From NCBI RefSeq assembly GCF_014696875.1, contig NZ_JACJQV010000211.1:1-64000 (forward strand): DNA of 64,000 nt, written 5' to 3'. Shown here one piece after another: positions 25,925 through 36,939 of the stretch; positions within the stretch are counted from its first letter, which is position 1; each line of letters begins with the position of its first letter. The DNA comes from Microcystis wesenbergii FACHB-1317 (lineage in GTDB: Bacteria > Cyanobacteriota > Cyanobacteriia > Cyanobacteriales > Microcystaceae). The translations under genes were made by a program, and so were the position numbers. The notes below the pieces were generated by a model. That model was not told the DNA's origin. It worked only from the letters and a program-made list of their open reading frames with translations, and did no database searches.

Positions 25925-27796
25925 TTAGAGGCCTGTTTTTGTCGTTTCTAAATACCCCTGATAACTTGACCGGAACTGTTCGATCGATAGGTTCTTTGTC
26001 CAATATTCTACCAGAGCATGACCCCAGGCCCAAGCTTCCTTGTCAGCAGTGCTAGAATTTTCTAATAGTATTGGCCAAAGTGCCAATAAATCAAAACTTT
26101 TATTCTCCGGATTTAAGAGAGAAGAAAGCTCGTATGCCATCTGTAATTTACCGATCGCTACTGGTAATTGTTCCACAGGAATTTGTTCAGCTAAAAGATA
26201 GGCTAAAGTCGGTCTTCCCGTGGCCAAAGTGGAGATAAAACCTAGAATAGGACTTTTTAATAGGGCCGTTAAACCTTGCCCCGTGGCCATCTGTAAAGTA
26301 TAGCGATCAATTATTTTCGCCGCTGCCAGGGTTCGAGTTTCTAAATCCGCTAAAAAACGGGCCAAACGCAACTGTTTTGCGGGTGAAATTGCCCCCAGCA
26401 AAGCGATTGATAACTCCTCATCCCCCCAAGCTTCTCTATCCGGCTGTTGACTGACCATCGGCAAAATGCGATCGCAGAGATCCTCGAATAATTCCGCCCG
26501 ATACTGCAAGCAATCGCGGATATTGACTTCTTTAGGACTTTCTCCCGTCAGCCAATTATAGGGGGGTTGCCACTCTCGCAGCGGACGCAGGCGATCGACT
26601 TGAGAAACACAGACTATAACTGGTAAATTGTCAATAGTTTGTTGCAAATCTTTAAGAAAAGCCTCATCCATGGCTAGAGCGGGATCGAGGGCGGGGGTGA
26701 CAAGAATTAATAAATCGGCGTTTTTGGCATAATTAAGAACTTTTTGCCGATAATCAGCCCGATTTGCCTGTTCGTAGCCCGGGGTATCCCAGAGGATTAA
26801 CTCGTCTCCTTCTGGGGTTTGCCAATGGTAGGATTGAATCGCATCGGTACTAGGCAATAGATCCACTTGGGCTAAATCGGCCCGAAAGAGAGTATTGATC
26901 AAACTGCTTTTGCCGGCCCCGGTGCGTCCAACCAGCAGAATATTAACCGGTTGGCGATCAATTTCCGTGATCGGTTCTGCTTGGGCGAGAATTTCCTTGA
27001 GAGTAGTGGTGGCGATTTTGGTTTTGGTGGGGAGAGTTGGGGCGAGATTACTGCCACTGTAGAGTAACACCGCTTGGCGAGAGAGATTTCTCAGGGCATT
27101 TTCCCGCAAAACTTGCCCTAAATTGACTAATAATTGCTGATCCGCTTGATCGCTGTATTTTTGACTAGCCACTTTAGCCACGGCAGCAGCGGGATTGATC
27201 ACCCATTGCGCCCAATTCCAGACTTGCCAAAGTTTCTGGGCCGAGGGTTGCAATTTTTGATAAACTTCGTAGGCCTGATAGGCTTGGCCGATGGTGATTT
27301 GATTCAGGGCCGGGGAAAGATTCTGCATCCAGCGATCGCTATCATCCACAGTTCCCCGAATTAAACCGTAGGCCTGGGGAATGTAAATATTTAATAAGGG
27401 GTACTTGACATCGGGGTAATATATATGAGCGATGGCACTGACCAAATCCTGACAGCGTTGCCAAAAAGTCGCCCAATCTTCCCAAACCGGGCGATCATTG
27501 CGGGACTCGACGATAATCCTCTCGATAATTTCCTCGACATTGCCCCCGGAATCACCGTCAGGAGGGGTTAATTCTGCCTTCACTTCGGCAATGGTGGCTT
27601 CAATTTCCCCGACCACTGGGCGCGTCCATTTGACCAACAGGAAGCGCCAAGCAACAAAAATCAGGGTAAAAACTGCCCAAATCCAATTTAAACCCCATTG
27701 ATTGATCTGGAAACTGGCGGCCACGATCAGAAAAATCACCACGGCGGCGATCGGAACTGCTAAAATCAACCCTTGCCAAGTTTTTAACCGTAACAT
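25925..27796 (-). CDS. membrane-anchored dynamin/Era-like GTPase
   Basis: A 623-residue protein with two adjacent N-terminal membrane segments (residues about 9-27 and 36-54), a helical region, then a GTPase domain: P-loop GRTGAGKS 290-297, DTPG 337-340 and the base-specifying SQVDR 398-402 (NKxD variant). A helical C-terminal region follows. Cyanobacterial GTPases of this layout are thought to act at membranes; the function is unknown. It begins 60 nt after the phosphatase gene stop and may share its transcript. Confidence 0.78.
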   Translation of the reverse strand: MLRLKTWQGLILAVPIAAVVIFLIVAASFQINQWGLNWIWAVFTLIFVAWRFLLVKWTRPVVGEIEATIAEVKAELTPPDGDSGGNVEEIIERIIVESRNDRPVWEDWATFWQRCQDLVSAIAHIYYPDVKYPLLNIYIPQAYGLIRGTVDDSDRWMQNLSPALNQITIGQAYQAYEVYQKLQPSAQKLWQVWNWAQWVINPAAAVAKVASQKYSDQADQQLLVNLGQVLRENALRNLSRQAVLLYSGSNLAPTLPTKTKIATTTLKEILAQAEPITEIDRQPVNILLVGRTGAGKSSLINTLFRADLAQVDLLPSTDAIQSYHWQTPEGDELILWDTPGYEQANRADYRQKVLNYAKNADLLILVTPALDPALAMDEAFLKDLQQTIDNLPVIVCVSQVDRLRPLREWQPPYNWLTGESPKEVNIRDCLQYRAELFEDLCDRILPMVSQQPDREAWGDEELSIALLGAISPAKQLRLARFLADLETRTLAAAKIIDRYTLQMATGQGLTALLKSPILGFISTLATGRPTLAYLLAEQIPVEQLPVAIGKLQMAYELSSLLNPENKSFDLLALWPILLENSSTADKEAWAWGHALVEYWTKNLSIEQFRSSYQGYLETTKTGL

Positions 27797-27856
27797 TGCT
27801 CGATCTGGTTTTTTTCCATTCTACCGATCTCTGATTCTCGGTTAGGGGGGCAGAAA

Positions 27857-28732
27857 TTAGACAGTGGCATCAATTTGGGCGAGGATTGCCGTGGATAACT
27901 GACAAAGTTGTTGATGACAAGGACCATTACTAGCCATGATCCCCCCCCATTGCCGCACATCGCCGCGATTATAGCGCACGGGTTGACCGTCAAAATAGGA
28001 AAATTTGCCACCTGCTTCCGTTAAAATCAACTCCGGAGCGGCAAAATCCCAGTCTTTAGCCGCCGATTTCCCCGATAGGGAGATATAAACATCGGATTTT
28101 TGTTCGAGGATTGTGGCAATTTTACAGCCCACACTAGCCACATAATTTTTACCGAAGAAGGGTATTTGGCTTAATAAATTATCAAAACGTTGGTCGCGAT
28201 GGGTACGACTAACCACCAGATAGAGATCGGTAATTTTATCTTTATTGGCAACTTTTACCTGTGTAATATTTCCGTGGCTAGTTTCTAGAAAAGTGCCTTT
28301 TCCTTTTTGGGCAAAATAGAGTTTTTCTTGATCAGGTAGGGCAACCACGGCGATGATCGGTCTTCCCTGATAACATAAAGCGATATGTAGGGCATATTCT
28401 CCCGTTTTGTTGATAAAATCGCGGGTTCCGTCCAAAGGATCGATAATCCATACCCAATCTTTCGGGATAGCTTCATTGCCTTGATGGGTTTCCTCGCTCA
28501 GATAACCAAAGTCGATATCAGAAAAGTTTGTTTGTAATTCCCCTAAAATATAGTTATTTGCCGCTAAATCCGCCGCCGTCACAGGTCCGCCTTTTTTCTT
28601 CTTGTTGACGGCTAAATCCTGTTCACCGCGGTGGTAGGATTGGAGAATTTTAGCACCACCCCAACCGACGGCACGAGTCACAGCTAAAATGCGATCGAGC
28701 GTTTCGGTATCTTGACAGGTTAAATTAATCAT
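27857..28732 (-). CDS. cysQ: 3'(2'),5'-bisphosphate nucleotidase / inositol monophosphatase family
   Basis: Likely converts 3'-phosphoadenosine 5'-phosphate, a by-product of sulfate reduction, to AMP. The 291-residue protein shows the lithium-sensitive phosphatase metal-binding motifs: EETH, WIIDPLDGTRDFIN (DPLDGT) and, near the C-terminus, WDFAAPELILTEAGG (WD...A). CysQ versus inositol phosphatase specificity cannot be fixed from sequence by eye, but the nearby cysH supports the former. Confidence 0.82.
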   Translation of the reverse strand: MINLTCQDTETLDRILAVTRAVGWGGAKILQSYHRGEQDLAVNKKKKGGPVTAADLAANNYILGELQTNFSDIDFGYLSEETHQGNEAIPKDWVWIIDPLDGTRDFINKTGEYALHIALCYQGRPIIAVVALPDQEKLYFAQKGKGTFLETSHGNITQVKVANKDKITDLYLVVSRTHRDQRFDNLLSQIPFFGKNYVASVGCKIATILEQKSDVYISLSGKSAAKDWDFAAPELILTEAGGKFSYFDGQPVRYNRGDVRQWGGIMASNGPCHQQLCQLSTAILAQIDATV

Positions 28733-28824
28733 AAAATAGCCTCAGTTTTTCAGACTTATTATCTACTAAATTAAAAGACTGGCTTCTTAGCTTATCATCC
28801 CTTGCTTCCTAGCTCCTGACTGGC

Positions 28825-29667
28825 TTAATTTTGCCCTTGCCAAAAATAATCGGCGGGTTTTTTGGTTTCTGCTGGTGATGATTGAGGCGCGTCTCCCAAG
28901 AAAACCGAGCGCTGGCTGACGCGATCGCCTAATCTTCTTTGGACTCGACTGGGAATGCCGTAACCGTAGGCAATATGACCTTTTCCTGCTAGGACGATGA
29001 TCTGATATTCGGGATGAGCTTGCCAGAATTTAGCGATCGCATCGGCCATGGTTTCATCCCAGAGAACCTGTGCCAAAAAAAAGCGATCGAATCCCTGACT
29101 TTTGCCCCCCGTGTGTTGCTCATAAACGGCTAAGATCTGTTGACGGTATTCCTCGTTATCCTGTTTTATTTCGCTTTTAGGGGGAATGTAGGTCATTTCT
29201 GAGGTGGAGAGGCTTTCTAAGCCCTCCCGTGCCACTTTTCTAGTGATTTCCGTGGGTGTATTTAGGGCGATCGCTGGTAGTTTTTTTGCCTTGGCCAAGC
29301 GCAGGATCGGGGCGTAAAATTCCCAATCAAATCCCCAACGTTGGTCGTATTCACTTTTTTCTCTCAACTGATTTTCGCTAATTTTGCCGGCTAAATACTG
29401 ATCCAAATAGATTTGGTAAGGACGTTGAAACATCTCGAAAGCGATCGCTATTTGGGGATTATTAGCCTGTAAATACTCGATAATAGCTAATTGGGCCTGA
29501 TGATCGGCTTGGCTATCGTGCCTTTCCCCTAGATAAATAATCTCGGCTGTTTTTAAATCTGCCAGAATTTGTTTTTGGCTATTAGTAAAACTCCAGGCCC
29601 GGGGCAGCAAAATAAACAGTAAGCAGAGGGCAAGGAAAACAGGAAAAAAGCGTCGAGAGAATTTCAT
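28825..29667 (-). CDS. ChaN family (DUF399) lipoprotein-like protein
   Basis: A 280-residue secreted protein with an N-terminal hydrophobic signal (residues about 7-27). The ChaN/DUF399 domain has IIYLGERHDSQADHQAQ, IAFEMFQRPYQ and C-terminal VLAGKGHIAYGYGIPSRVQRR. Characterised ChaN binds haem and is iron-regulated. The signal lacks an obvious lipobox cysteine, so it is probably periplasmic or lumenal rather than lipid-anchored. Confidence 0.82.
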   Translation of the reverse strand: MKFSRRFFPVFLALCLLFILLPRAWSFTNSQKQILADLKTAEIIYLGERHDSQADHQAQLAIIEYLQANNPQIAIAFEMFQRPYQIYLDQYLAGKISENQLREKSEYDQRWGFDWEFYAPILRLAKAKKLPAIALNTPTEITRKVAREGLESLSTSEMTYIPPKSEIKQDNEEYRQQILAVYEQHTGGKSQGFDRFFLAQVLWDETMADAIAKFWQAHPEYQIIVLAGKGHIAYGYGIPSRVQRRLGDRVSQRSVFLGDAPQSSPAETKKPADYFWQGQN

Positions 29668-29825
29668 CTTTTTATACTAAATCCGTTGAGTATAGGCTAC
29701 TTGTGAGGACAGGCAAAAGGTAAGAGGCACTCATGCAAAAGAGGGAATAGATAATCAGTTTTTAATAACTAGATTTAGTATTAAAAGCCTTTTAAGAAAC
29801 TGATCTTAACCGAAGCCAAGACAAA

Positions 29826-29856
29826 AAGGGTGAGCAATGCCCACCCGAAAAAATTT
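29826..29856 (-). terminator. petH terminator hairpin
   Basis: On the minus strand, just past the petH stop, GGGTGGGC and GCTCACCC flank a short ATT loop and are followed by TTTTT, an intrinsic-terminator shape. The same hairpin motif, without the T-run, recurs at 6093-6115. Confidence 0.55.
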
Positions 29857-29874
29857 TCAGAGAACCTTTCTGGT

Positions 29875-31122
<1,248 letters not shown>

Positions 31123-31356
31123 CTACCATCGGTACACTACACCTAGGCCTAATTGAGAGTTATCTTAAAAAAACCACAGACATCGCTTTTATCCTTTTGG
31201 ATAGGATAGGTTAAGTCTCTGGTTAAAATCTGTCACATTTGCAGCATTTTACTTTTTATTAAGATTTATGTTACTTTTTCCCGTTTATGCTAAAAATCCC
31301 CCTGGTTGGCCTGATGAGGACAAGAGCGGGGGACAGATATTAGCGATAATTATTTT

Positions 31357-31702
31357 TTGACATCCTCGCCGCCCTAAAAGGGCGGCGATTCCTAAACCTC
31401 ACGATTTAAGTTTCTGCTTCCACCACCGTCGCATACCACAGTTAAAAAACCATGTACTGTCTTACACAGAGTCCACAGACTTTCGCCCCATTTCAGAAGC
31501 CCGATTCCGTGTGTCCCACGGTACGTTGACCGCCTATAGCTTCTTGTACTTGTTGCGCGCGACTTTTTACTCGGCCAAGCTTTTCTGGTCGGAACCCCCT
31601 AAGCCGAGTTTTCAAGGTGCTGCGCCGTCCACTTGGTTTTCGAGACTGGCCTTTTAATTCTAACGTAAAGCCAACCTAGAACGGCGGGGTTTCAGACCCA
31701 AA
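31357..31702 (-). mobile_element. decayed IS200/IS605-type (tnpB-related) element
   Basis: About 345 bp bounded by two characteristic hairpins. The 31367-31387 hairpin (CGCCGCCCTAAAAGGGCGGCG across 21 nt) has the TTGACATC end beside it. A second GAAACCCCGCCG/CGGCGGGG-type end is near 31675-31699. Read on the minus strand, the interior resembles the 3' end of cyanobacterial tnpB genes (ACATGGTTTTTTAACTG, then GGTGGTGGAAGCAGAAAC and the hairpin), with frameshifts. No intact transposase remains. It separates petH from the stand-alone CpcD-domain gene. Confidence 0.65.
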
Positions 31703-31714
31703 ATTTCCGATGAA

Positions 31715-31939
31715 CTACTCGGCCGCAGCAGCGTTTAAGGGTTTAATGCTGACGATGCGAGCGCCTAAACGGGTAATCCGACGCATTTCTTGATTCATGC
31801 GGCTATAGGGAACGGTCAAAAAGACACTGCCACTCTTACGGATAGAATAATCTAGGTTATCAGTATTGTCATTTTGACTCAAACCGACGACTTCATAGAC
31901 AAAAAGGCGATTTTCTTTGGCACTAGAGAGACTTTGCAT
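31715..31939 (-). CDS. stand-alone PetH-type CpcD domain protein
   Basis: A 74-residue protein almost entirely a CpcD/phycobilisome-linker domain: [39 protein letters not shown]. It is much closer to the first 75 residues of the adjacent PetH than to ordinary rod-capping CpcD. The short leader also resembles that of petH (TAGTTTAGCCTA in both). It ends SIKPLNAAAAE, where petH continues [10 protein letters not shown]. Likely a duplicate of the petH 5' end; it could be a small rod-cap-like linker or a decaying fragment. Confidence 0.75.
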   Translation of the reverse strand: MQSLSSAKENRLFVYEVVGLSQNDNTDNLDYSIRKSGSVFLTVPYSRMNQEMRRITRLGARIVSIKPLNAAAAE

Positions 31940-32036
31940 CGAAATGGCTCCTACATTGATGTTATAGTTCTCTAGTTTAGCCTAGCAGGGAGACTAGCAA
32001 TCTAGTTAGGGTTTGCGGCAAAAAGTTTCTCGTGGG

Positions 32037-32072
32037 GCCAGGGTGTGGGGTGTAGGGTGTAGGGTGTAGGGT
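32037..32072. repeat. heptamer tandem repeat (GGTGTAG)
   Basis: Four or so copies of a 7-bp unit GGTGTGG/GGTGTAG. Related runs are at 34735-34803 and 55444-55490. This is the short tandemly repeated heptamer class common in cyanobacteria. Confidence 0.7.
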
Positions 32073-32220
32073 TTTATTTTAAGGTACTTTTCCCCTGAAT
32101 TTTCCCCCCGATCCCTCCAATGGCTGGCACTTTTTGATTTTCCAAAAGTCTAAACGTCTTAACCAACAAGGTTTTTAGATTTATTCAGCCAACCCTAGTT
32201 AATGGCCGATTTACGGTCGT

Positions 32221-33234
32221 TTATTGTACCATGACGCTCGCTCGCAATTGTCCACAGGCCGCATCGGCCGCTAAACCTCTGGAATAACGGACAGTAACGG
32301 CGACTTTTTCCTGTTCTAAAATAGTTTTAAAAGCCCTGATTCTCTTTTGATCAGGCCGTTGATAATCTACCTCTTGAATAGGATTATAGGGGATGAGATT
32401 GACGTGGGATTGAAAACCTTTCACCAGTTTGGCTAATTCCCCTGCGTGTTCGGGTAAATCATTAACTCCCGCTAAAAGAATGTATTCAAATGTCACCCTT
32501 CGTCCCGTGATTTGAACGTATTCCTGACAGTCTTGGATCAGATTAGTTAGGGGATAATGGTCGGCACTGGGGATTAATTTAGCTCGAACTTGTTGATTAG
32601 AAGCATGGAGACTAACGGCAAAAGTTATTTGCAAATTATGTGCCGCTAGTTGCTTGATTTTATGGGGCAATCCCACGGTAGAAATCGTTAAACAACGCTG
32701 ACCGATACCCACATCTTGATTCAGGCAATGAATCCCTGTCACCACTTCGGGGATATTTAATAAAGGTTCCCCCATCCCCATAAACACCACATGACTAACT
32801 CGCTGCTGAAAATCCTCCTGTACTGTTAACACTTGGTCAACGATTTCATAAGCTTTTAAATTACGAGTAAAACCCCCTTTTCCCGTGGCACAAAAATCAC
32901 AGGCCATGGGACAACCCACTTGGGAAGAAACACAGACCGTCAATCTTTTCTCACTAGGAATTCCCACCGCTTCGATAATTAAACCATCCGCCAGTTTTAG
33001 CAGATATTTACGAGTGCGATCGGGTGCTACACTGCGATAATGTATAAGGGAACGACCAATAGGATAATCCGCCAGCTTGCTGCGCCATTCTTGGGGGAAT
33101 ACGGAAATATCCGCCAAAGAATGCGCCCCTTTTTCGTATAGCCATTGGTGTAATTGTTTACCCCGATAAGCGGGTTGTCCCTGGTCTTTTACCCAGTCGG
33201 TCAGTTCCTCTAAAGATTTCGCTAGTAAAGTCAT
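32221..33234 (-). CDS. rlmN: dual-specificity RNA (adenine-C2) methyltransferase
   Basis: Radical-SAM enzyme that methylates A2503 of 23S rRNA and A37 of some tRNAs. The 337-residue protein has the CxxxCxxC cluster motif in [19 protein letters not shown], and a C-terminal reactive cysteine region (AADACGQL, the methyl-carrying Cys). Length is typical. The ATG at 33234-33232 abuts the terminus of a MITE-like element, so no Shine-Dalgarno is visible and the leader sequence is element-derived. Confidence 0.93.
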   Translation of the reverse strand: MTLLAKSLEELTDWVKDQGQPAYRGKQLHQWLYEKGAHSLADISVFPQEWRSKLADYPIGRSLIHYRSVAPDRTRKYLLKLADGLIIEAVGIPSEKRLTVCVSSQVGCPMACDFCATGKGGFTRNLKAYEIVDQVLTVQEDFQQRVSHVVFMGMGEPLLNIPEVVTGIHCLNQDVGIGQRCLTISTVGLPHKIKQLAAHNLQITFAVSLHASNQQVRAKLIPSADHYPLTNLIQDCQEYVQITGRRVTFEYILLAGVNDLPEHAGELAKLVKGFQSHVNLIPYNPIQEVDYQRPDQKRIRAFKTILEQEKVAVTVRYSRGLAADAACGQLRASVMVQ

Positions 33235-33367
33235 AAGTAGGTAGGCGTTAAAAATTATCAGACACCCCCGTTATCAAGGGTAGGGTTGATTCATGAATCA
33301 ACCCTACCTTATTAAGGGGGGATTAAAGGCAAAATCCATTTTTAATTTAATTATAACCAGCTACTTA
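33234..33367. repeat. MITE-like element, TAAGTAG family, abutting rlmN start
   Basis: A 134-bp element from TAAGTAGGTAGG to the inverted CCAGCTACTTA, with an internal ATTCATGAATCAACCCTA segment as in the copy at 8885-9018. Its first base coincides with the first base of the rlmN start codon read on the minus strand. Confidence 0.75.
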
Positions 33368-33577
33368 AACTGAGCCTAGGGACAAAAGTAAATCTAGTCT
33401 TAAGCTTGCTCTTTTTTACTTTTCATTTAACCTAACTGTTCAAAGGGAACTGTTAGCGCCATAATAATCGATGGACTTCGATCGAGAGCAGAAATTTTAT
33501 GAGTTGCCGGCCAAACAAGCCAATATGGGGGAATAAGGAGCTATTCAGTTTTAAAAGCAATATTTAAGCGAAAATTT
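33368..33577 (+). other. upstream region of rimK
   Basis: 210 bp holding the rimK promoter region. No ORF or specific operator is recognised. Confidence 0.35.
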
Positions 33578-34483
33578 ATGAAAATCGCTATTTTATCCCA
33601 AGATGCTTCTCTTTACTCGACCAAGCGACTGAAAGAAGCGGGAGAAGCCCAAGGTCATGAGGTACGAGTGATCAATTATTTGCGCTGTTACATGAACATC
33701 ACCTCCCATAAACCCACGGTTGTTTATAACGGTAAACCCTTGGAGAGTTTCGATGCGATTATCCCCCGTATTGCCGCCTCAAAAACCTTCTATGGAACCG
33801 CAGTCGTCCGACAATTCGAGGTGATGAATGTTTTTACTGCCAACGACTCCCAGGCAATTTCTCGGTCGCGGGATAAATTGCGTTGTCTGCAAATCCTCGC
33901 TCGGGAAGGGATAGGTTTACCGGTGACGGGAATTGCTCACGCAACTCAAGATATCGATGGTTTAATCGAAACCGTCGGCGGCACCCCTCTAGTGATTAAA
34001 TTATTAGAAGGAACCCAAGGTATTGGGGTAGTCCTAGCGGAAACCGACCAAGCAGCCAAGTCAGTTATTGAAGCTTTTCGGCAATTAGAGGCTAATATTC
34101 TAGTACAAGAGTATATTAAAGAGGCCAGTGGGGCAGATCTGCGCTGTTTTGTCATCGATGGAAAAGTGGTAGCCTCGATGAAACGACAGGGGGCCGAAGG
34201 GGATTTTCGTTCTAATCTTCACCGCGGTGGCAAAGCAGAAAAAATAAAATTAACCCCAGAGGAACGCAGTACAGCTATACGGGCCACTAAAGCCATGGGT
34301 TTAAGGGTTGCGGGTGTGGACTTATTGCGGTCCAATCACGGGCCTGTGGTTATTGAGGTCAATTCCTCTCCCGGTTTAGAAGGAATAGAAGCAGCCACTG
34401 GTGTGGATGTGGCCAAAAAAATTATTGATTTTGTCGCTAAAAATGCCACCCTAGTCCTAAATCGCGATCGATATCAATATTAG
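33578..34483 (+). CDS. rimK: RimK family ATP-grasp ligase
   Basis: A 301-residue ATP-grasp enzyme of the RimK type, which adds glutamate to the C-terminus of ribosomal protein S6 in E. coli. It has [26 protein letters not shown] (ATP-grasp lid), [16 protein letters not shown] and [14 protein letters not shown] (metal/ATP site). Length matches RimK (about 300). The substrate in cyanobacteria is unverified. Confidence 0.9.
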   Translation: MKIAILSQDASLYSTKRLKEAGEAQGHEVRVINYLRCYMNITSHKPTVVYNGKPLESFDAIIPRIAASKTFYGTAVVRQFEVMNVFTANDSQAISRSRDKLRCLQILAREGIGLPVTGIAHATQDIDGLIETVGGTPLVIKLLEGTQGIGVVLAETDQAAKSVIEAFRQLEANILVQEYIKEASGADLRCFVIDGKVVASMKRQGAEGDFRSNLHRGGKAEKIKLTPEERSTAIRATKAMGLRVAGVDLLRSNHGPVVIEVNSSPGLEGIEAATGVDVAKKIIDFVAKNATLVLNRDRYQY

Positions 34484-34827
34484 CTGTCAGCCTTGCATCA
34501 GTTATCAGTTATCAGTTATCAGTTATCAGTTATCAGTGGGTAAGTTATCAGTGGGTAAGTTATCAGTCAATAAGTAGTCGTGCAAAATTAATTTCCTAGT
34601 GAAGATAGGCAAGAGGCAATAGGCAAGGGGGGGTTAGATATGTGTAATTAATTTTGCTTAGGTACTTAGTATTAAGCGATAAGCTCGGAGCTGCCTTTTT
34701 ACTGAAAAAAATCTCCCCACTTCCCCACTTCCCCACACCCCACACCCCCCCGATGTCGGGGGGGCAGGGGGGGGCACACCCTACACCCTACACCCCACAC
34801 CCCTTAAACAGGATTTAGTATCAGTTA
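34484..34827. repeat. intergenic region with two classes of heptamer repeat
   Basis: TTATCAG heptamers at 34497-34567 (several tandem copies, then an interrupted GGGTAAGTTATCAGT pair) and CACACCC/CACCCTA heptamers at 34735-34803. The two genes either side are convergent, so no promoter is expected. Confidence 0.75.
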
Positions 34828-35883
34828 TCAGTCAGCAAATACACGGACGCTATCGGGAATAATCGATAGTTTTACCTTTGTACCGATGTCTAATTGGGTG
34901 TTAATCGTTGTTCTAGCGTGGATTTGGCTGCCGGTAGCCGTTAGCAGACAATAACGGTATTCCCGCCCCAAAAATTGGCGATCGCAAATAACTAGCTCTC
35001 CCGTCTCATCCGGCTTAATTTTGACATCTTCCTCTCTCAGCATCAATTCCCCTTTGTCCAAATCTTGACCATCAGGGATTTCCCAGACTCCTATCTCGGT
35101 TTGCCATTGTTCCCCCTCCCGTCTAGCGGGGAGAAAGTTAGCTTGGGTGACAAACTCGGCCACAAATCGCGAGGCCGGATGACTATAAATTTCTTCGGGA
35201 TTGTTAATTTGTTCTAATTTTCCTTGACAAATGACCCCAATTGTGTCGCTGATCACCATTGCTTCCTCCCGGTCGTGGGTAACAAAAATGGCCGAGATAC
35301 CAGTCGCTTTCAGGATATGACGGATCTCGTGTCGTAAGCGTTGCCGTACCTGCACATCGAGATTACTTAAAGGTTCATCTAAGAGGATTAAAGAGGGTTT
35401 TGGGGCTAAAGCGCGGGCGAGGGCGACTCTTTGCTGTTGTCCTCCCGATAGCTGATGGGGATAACGTTTTTCTAGTCCTTGCAGTCCGACTAAATCTAAA
35501 GTTTCCGCCACCCTAGCGTTAATAGCTCTGCTCGATAATTTCTCCCCAGAATTTTTTAACCCGAAGGCGATATTTTCAGCGATAGTTAAATGGGGAAAAA
35601 GAGCGTAATCCTGAAAAACCATGCCCGTATTGCGTTTTTCTGGGGGAATAAAGGTTTTTTCGTCGGCAACTATTCGCCCTCCCAATTCAATCACTCCTTG
35701 AGATGGTTTTTCAAATCCCGCAATCATCCGCAGTAGAGTGGTTTTACCGCAACCCGACGGACCCAATAATCCGAGAATTTCGCCCTCTGTTAAACTAAAA
35801 CTGATATTATCGACAGCTAGAGTAGGAGAAGCGGGAAAACGCTTGTTAACCTCGGATAAACGCAGAATGACAGACTTTTTCAT
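34828..35883 (-). CDS. ABC transporter ATPase, iron(III)-type
   Basis: A 351-residue ATPase of the FbpC/FutC-CysA-PotA group. It has Walker A GPSGCGKTTLL (about 40-50), Q-loop VFQDYALFPHL, signature LSGGQQQRVALARA, Walker B LILLDEPLSNLD and VTHDREEA switch, followed by a C-terminal TOBE regulatory region (about 240-345). Best match by feel is the ferric-iron importer ATPase FutC/FbpC, but spermidine or sulfate importers share the layout. Permease and binding protein are not adjacent. Confidence 0.85.
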   Translation of the reverse strand: MKKSVILRLSEVNKRFPASPTLAVDNISFSLTEGEILGLLGPSGCGKTTLLRMIAGFEKPSQGVIELGGRIVADEKTFIPPEKRNTGMVFQDYALFPHLTIAENIAFGLKNSGEKLSSRAINARVAETLDLVGLQGLEKRYPHQLSGGQQQRVALARALAPKPSLILLDEPLSNLDVQVRQRLRHEIRHILKATGISAIFVTHDREEAMVISDTIGVICQGKLEQINNPEEIYSHPASRFVAEFVTQANFLPARREGEQWQTEIGVWEIPDGQDLDKGELMLREEDVKIKPDETGELVICDRQFLGREYRYCLLTATGSQIHARTTINTQLDIGTKVKLSIIPDSVRVFAD

Positions 35884-36006
35884 GGTGAGAAAGACAATCG
35901 CCCAGTCAGTGCCAGGGCTATTTACTTAAGAATTATTCCTAATTAGTTCACTATTATTGTTTATAACATCTCACTGGACTAATTAGGAAACTTTCTCAAA
36001 AATTTC

Positions 36007-36687
36007 ATGCTCACACCTGAAGATATTATTCTCGTTACCCGGGGGGCCGAGCATAGCTCAATCCGCCGAGGATTAAGGAAAATCGGCGATTTAGCCCCGC
36101 AAATTATCCCCATTAACCTTGGCGCTCCAGAATTCCTCGACAGTTCCCCAGTCTCTGGGCAATCTCTAGAATTTCTTAATAAGCTCACGGGAAAAATTGT
36201 GCTAATGGGATTAGCGGGCAGTCTTAGCGATCGCTATCGGGTCGGAGATGGGGTAATCTATCAAGGTTGTGGCACAGAAAAGGGGGATTATTGCCAGTGC
36301 GAGCCAGAAATAACCGCAGAAATCGCCCAATTAACCGGATATAGTCTCGTTAAAGGTTTAACCAGCGATCGCCTAATTAGCCAGTCCGAGGAAAAACGAC
36401 GTTTAGGACAGGGGGGCTATGAGGTGGTAGATATGGAAGGCGCAAGGATTTTAGCGGCTTTACCGGGGCAAAAAGTGGCAATTGTGCGCGTGATTAGCGA
36501 CGAAGTGACACAGGATTTACCCGATTTAGCCCCGGCAATTGATAATCAAGGTCAGCTGCTACCATTGCCCCTAGCTCGACAAATGTTAATCCGTCCCATC
36601 CCGGCCTTCCATTTGATTCAAGGTTCCCTAAAAGGTTTATCCGTACTAACTCAGGTGGCGCGAAAGTTATGCGGCAGTAATTTTTAA
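36007..36687 (+). CDS. nucleoside phosphorylase/MTA-SAH nucleosidase-like protein
   Basis: A 226-residue protein of the PNP/UDP phosphorylase-nucleosidase superfamily. GLAGSLSDRYRVGD and EVVDMEGARIL (the MEGA substrate-binding motif) and RVISDEV with the C-terminal catalytic Asp correspond to MTA/SAH nucleosidase signatures. Sequence N-terminal to about residue 50 diverges. Substrate unknown; such short members in cyanobacteria are often annotated only as phosphorylase. Confidence 0.75.
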   Translation: MLTPEDIILVTRGAEHSSIRRGLRKIGDLAPQIIPINLGAPEFLDSSPVSGQSLEFLNKLTGKIVLMGLAGSLSDRYRVGDGVIYQGCGTEKGDYCQCEPEITAEIAQLTGYSLVKGLTSDRLISQSEEKRRLGQGGYEVVDMEGARILAALPGQKVAIVRVISDEVTQDLPDLAPAIDNQGQLLPLPLARQMLIRPIPAFHLIQGSLKGLSVLTQVARKLCGSNF

Positions 36688-36741
36688 AAGTTGCTTGCAG
36701 ATTATTTTTTTTCTGTGCTATAATGGTTAAGCTAAAATCAA

Positions 36742-36823
36742 GCGGATGTGGTGGAACTGGTAGACACGCACGTTTGAGGGGCGTGTGGCTTACGCCTTGC
36801 GAGTTCGAGTCTCGCCATCCGCA
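36742..36823 (+). tRNA. tRNA-Leu (GAG)
   Basis: A complete cloverleaf. Acceptor GCGGATG pairs with CATCCGC, with discriminator A at 36823. The D-arm contains GGTAGAC, the anticodon loop is TTGAGGG with GAG at its centre flanked by CACGT/GCGTG, the long variable arm is typical of leucine (GGCTTACGCC), and the T-loop is GTTCGAGTC. CCA is not encoded. It decodes CUC/CUU. Confidence 0.95.
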
Positions 36824-36939
36824 TAAACTTTTATCTGCCCTCCGACGAGAATTGCCCTTGTCACCCATCAGTAGGGATGGATATTTGGCAATCAAAATTT
36901 ACCGAGTCACCCTTTCAGGTGGCTTAGGTTTGACTAGGT

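Noticed and set aside
31300-31345. CTGATGAG motif resembling a hammerhead ribozyme core
   Set aside because: The essential CGAAA of the hammerhead core is missing after the stem; probably chance.
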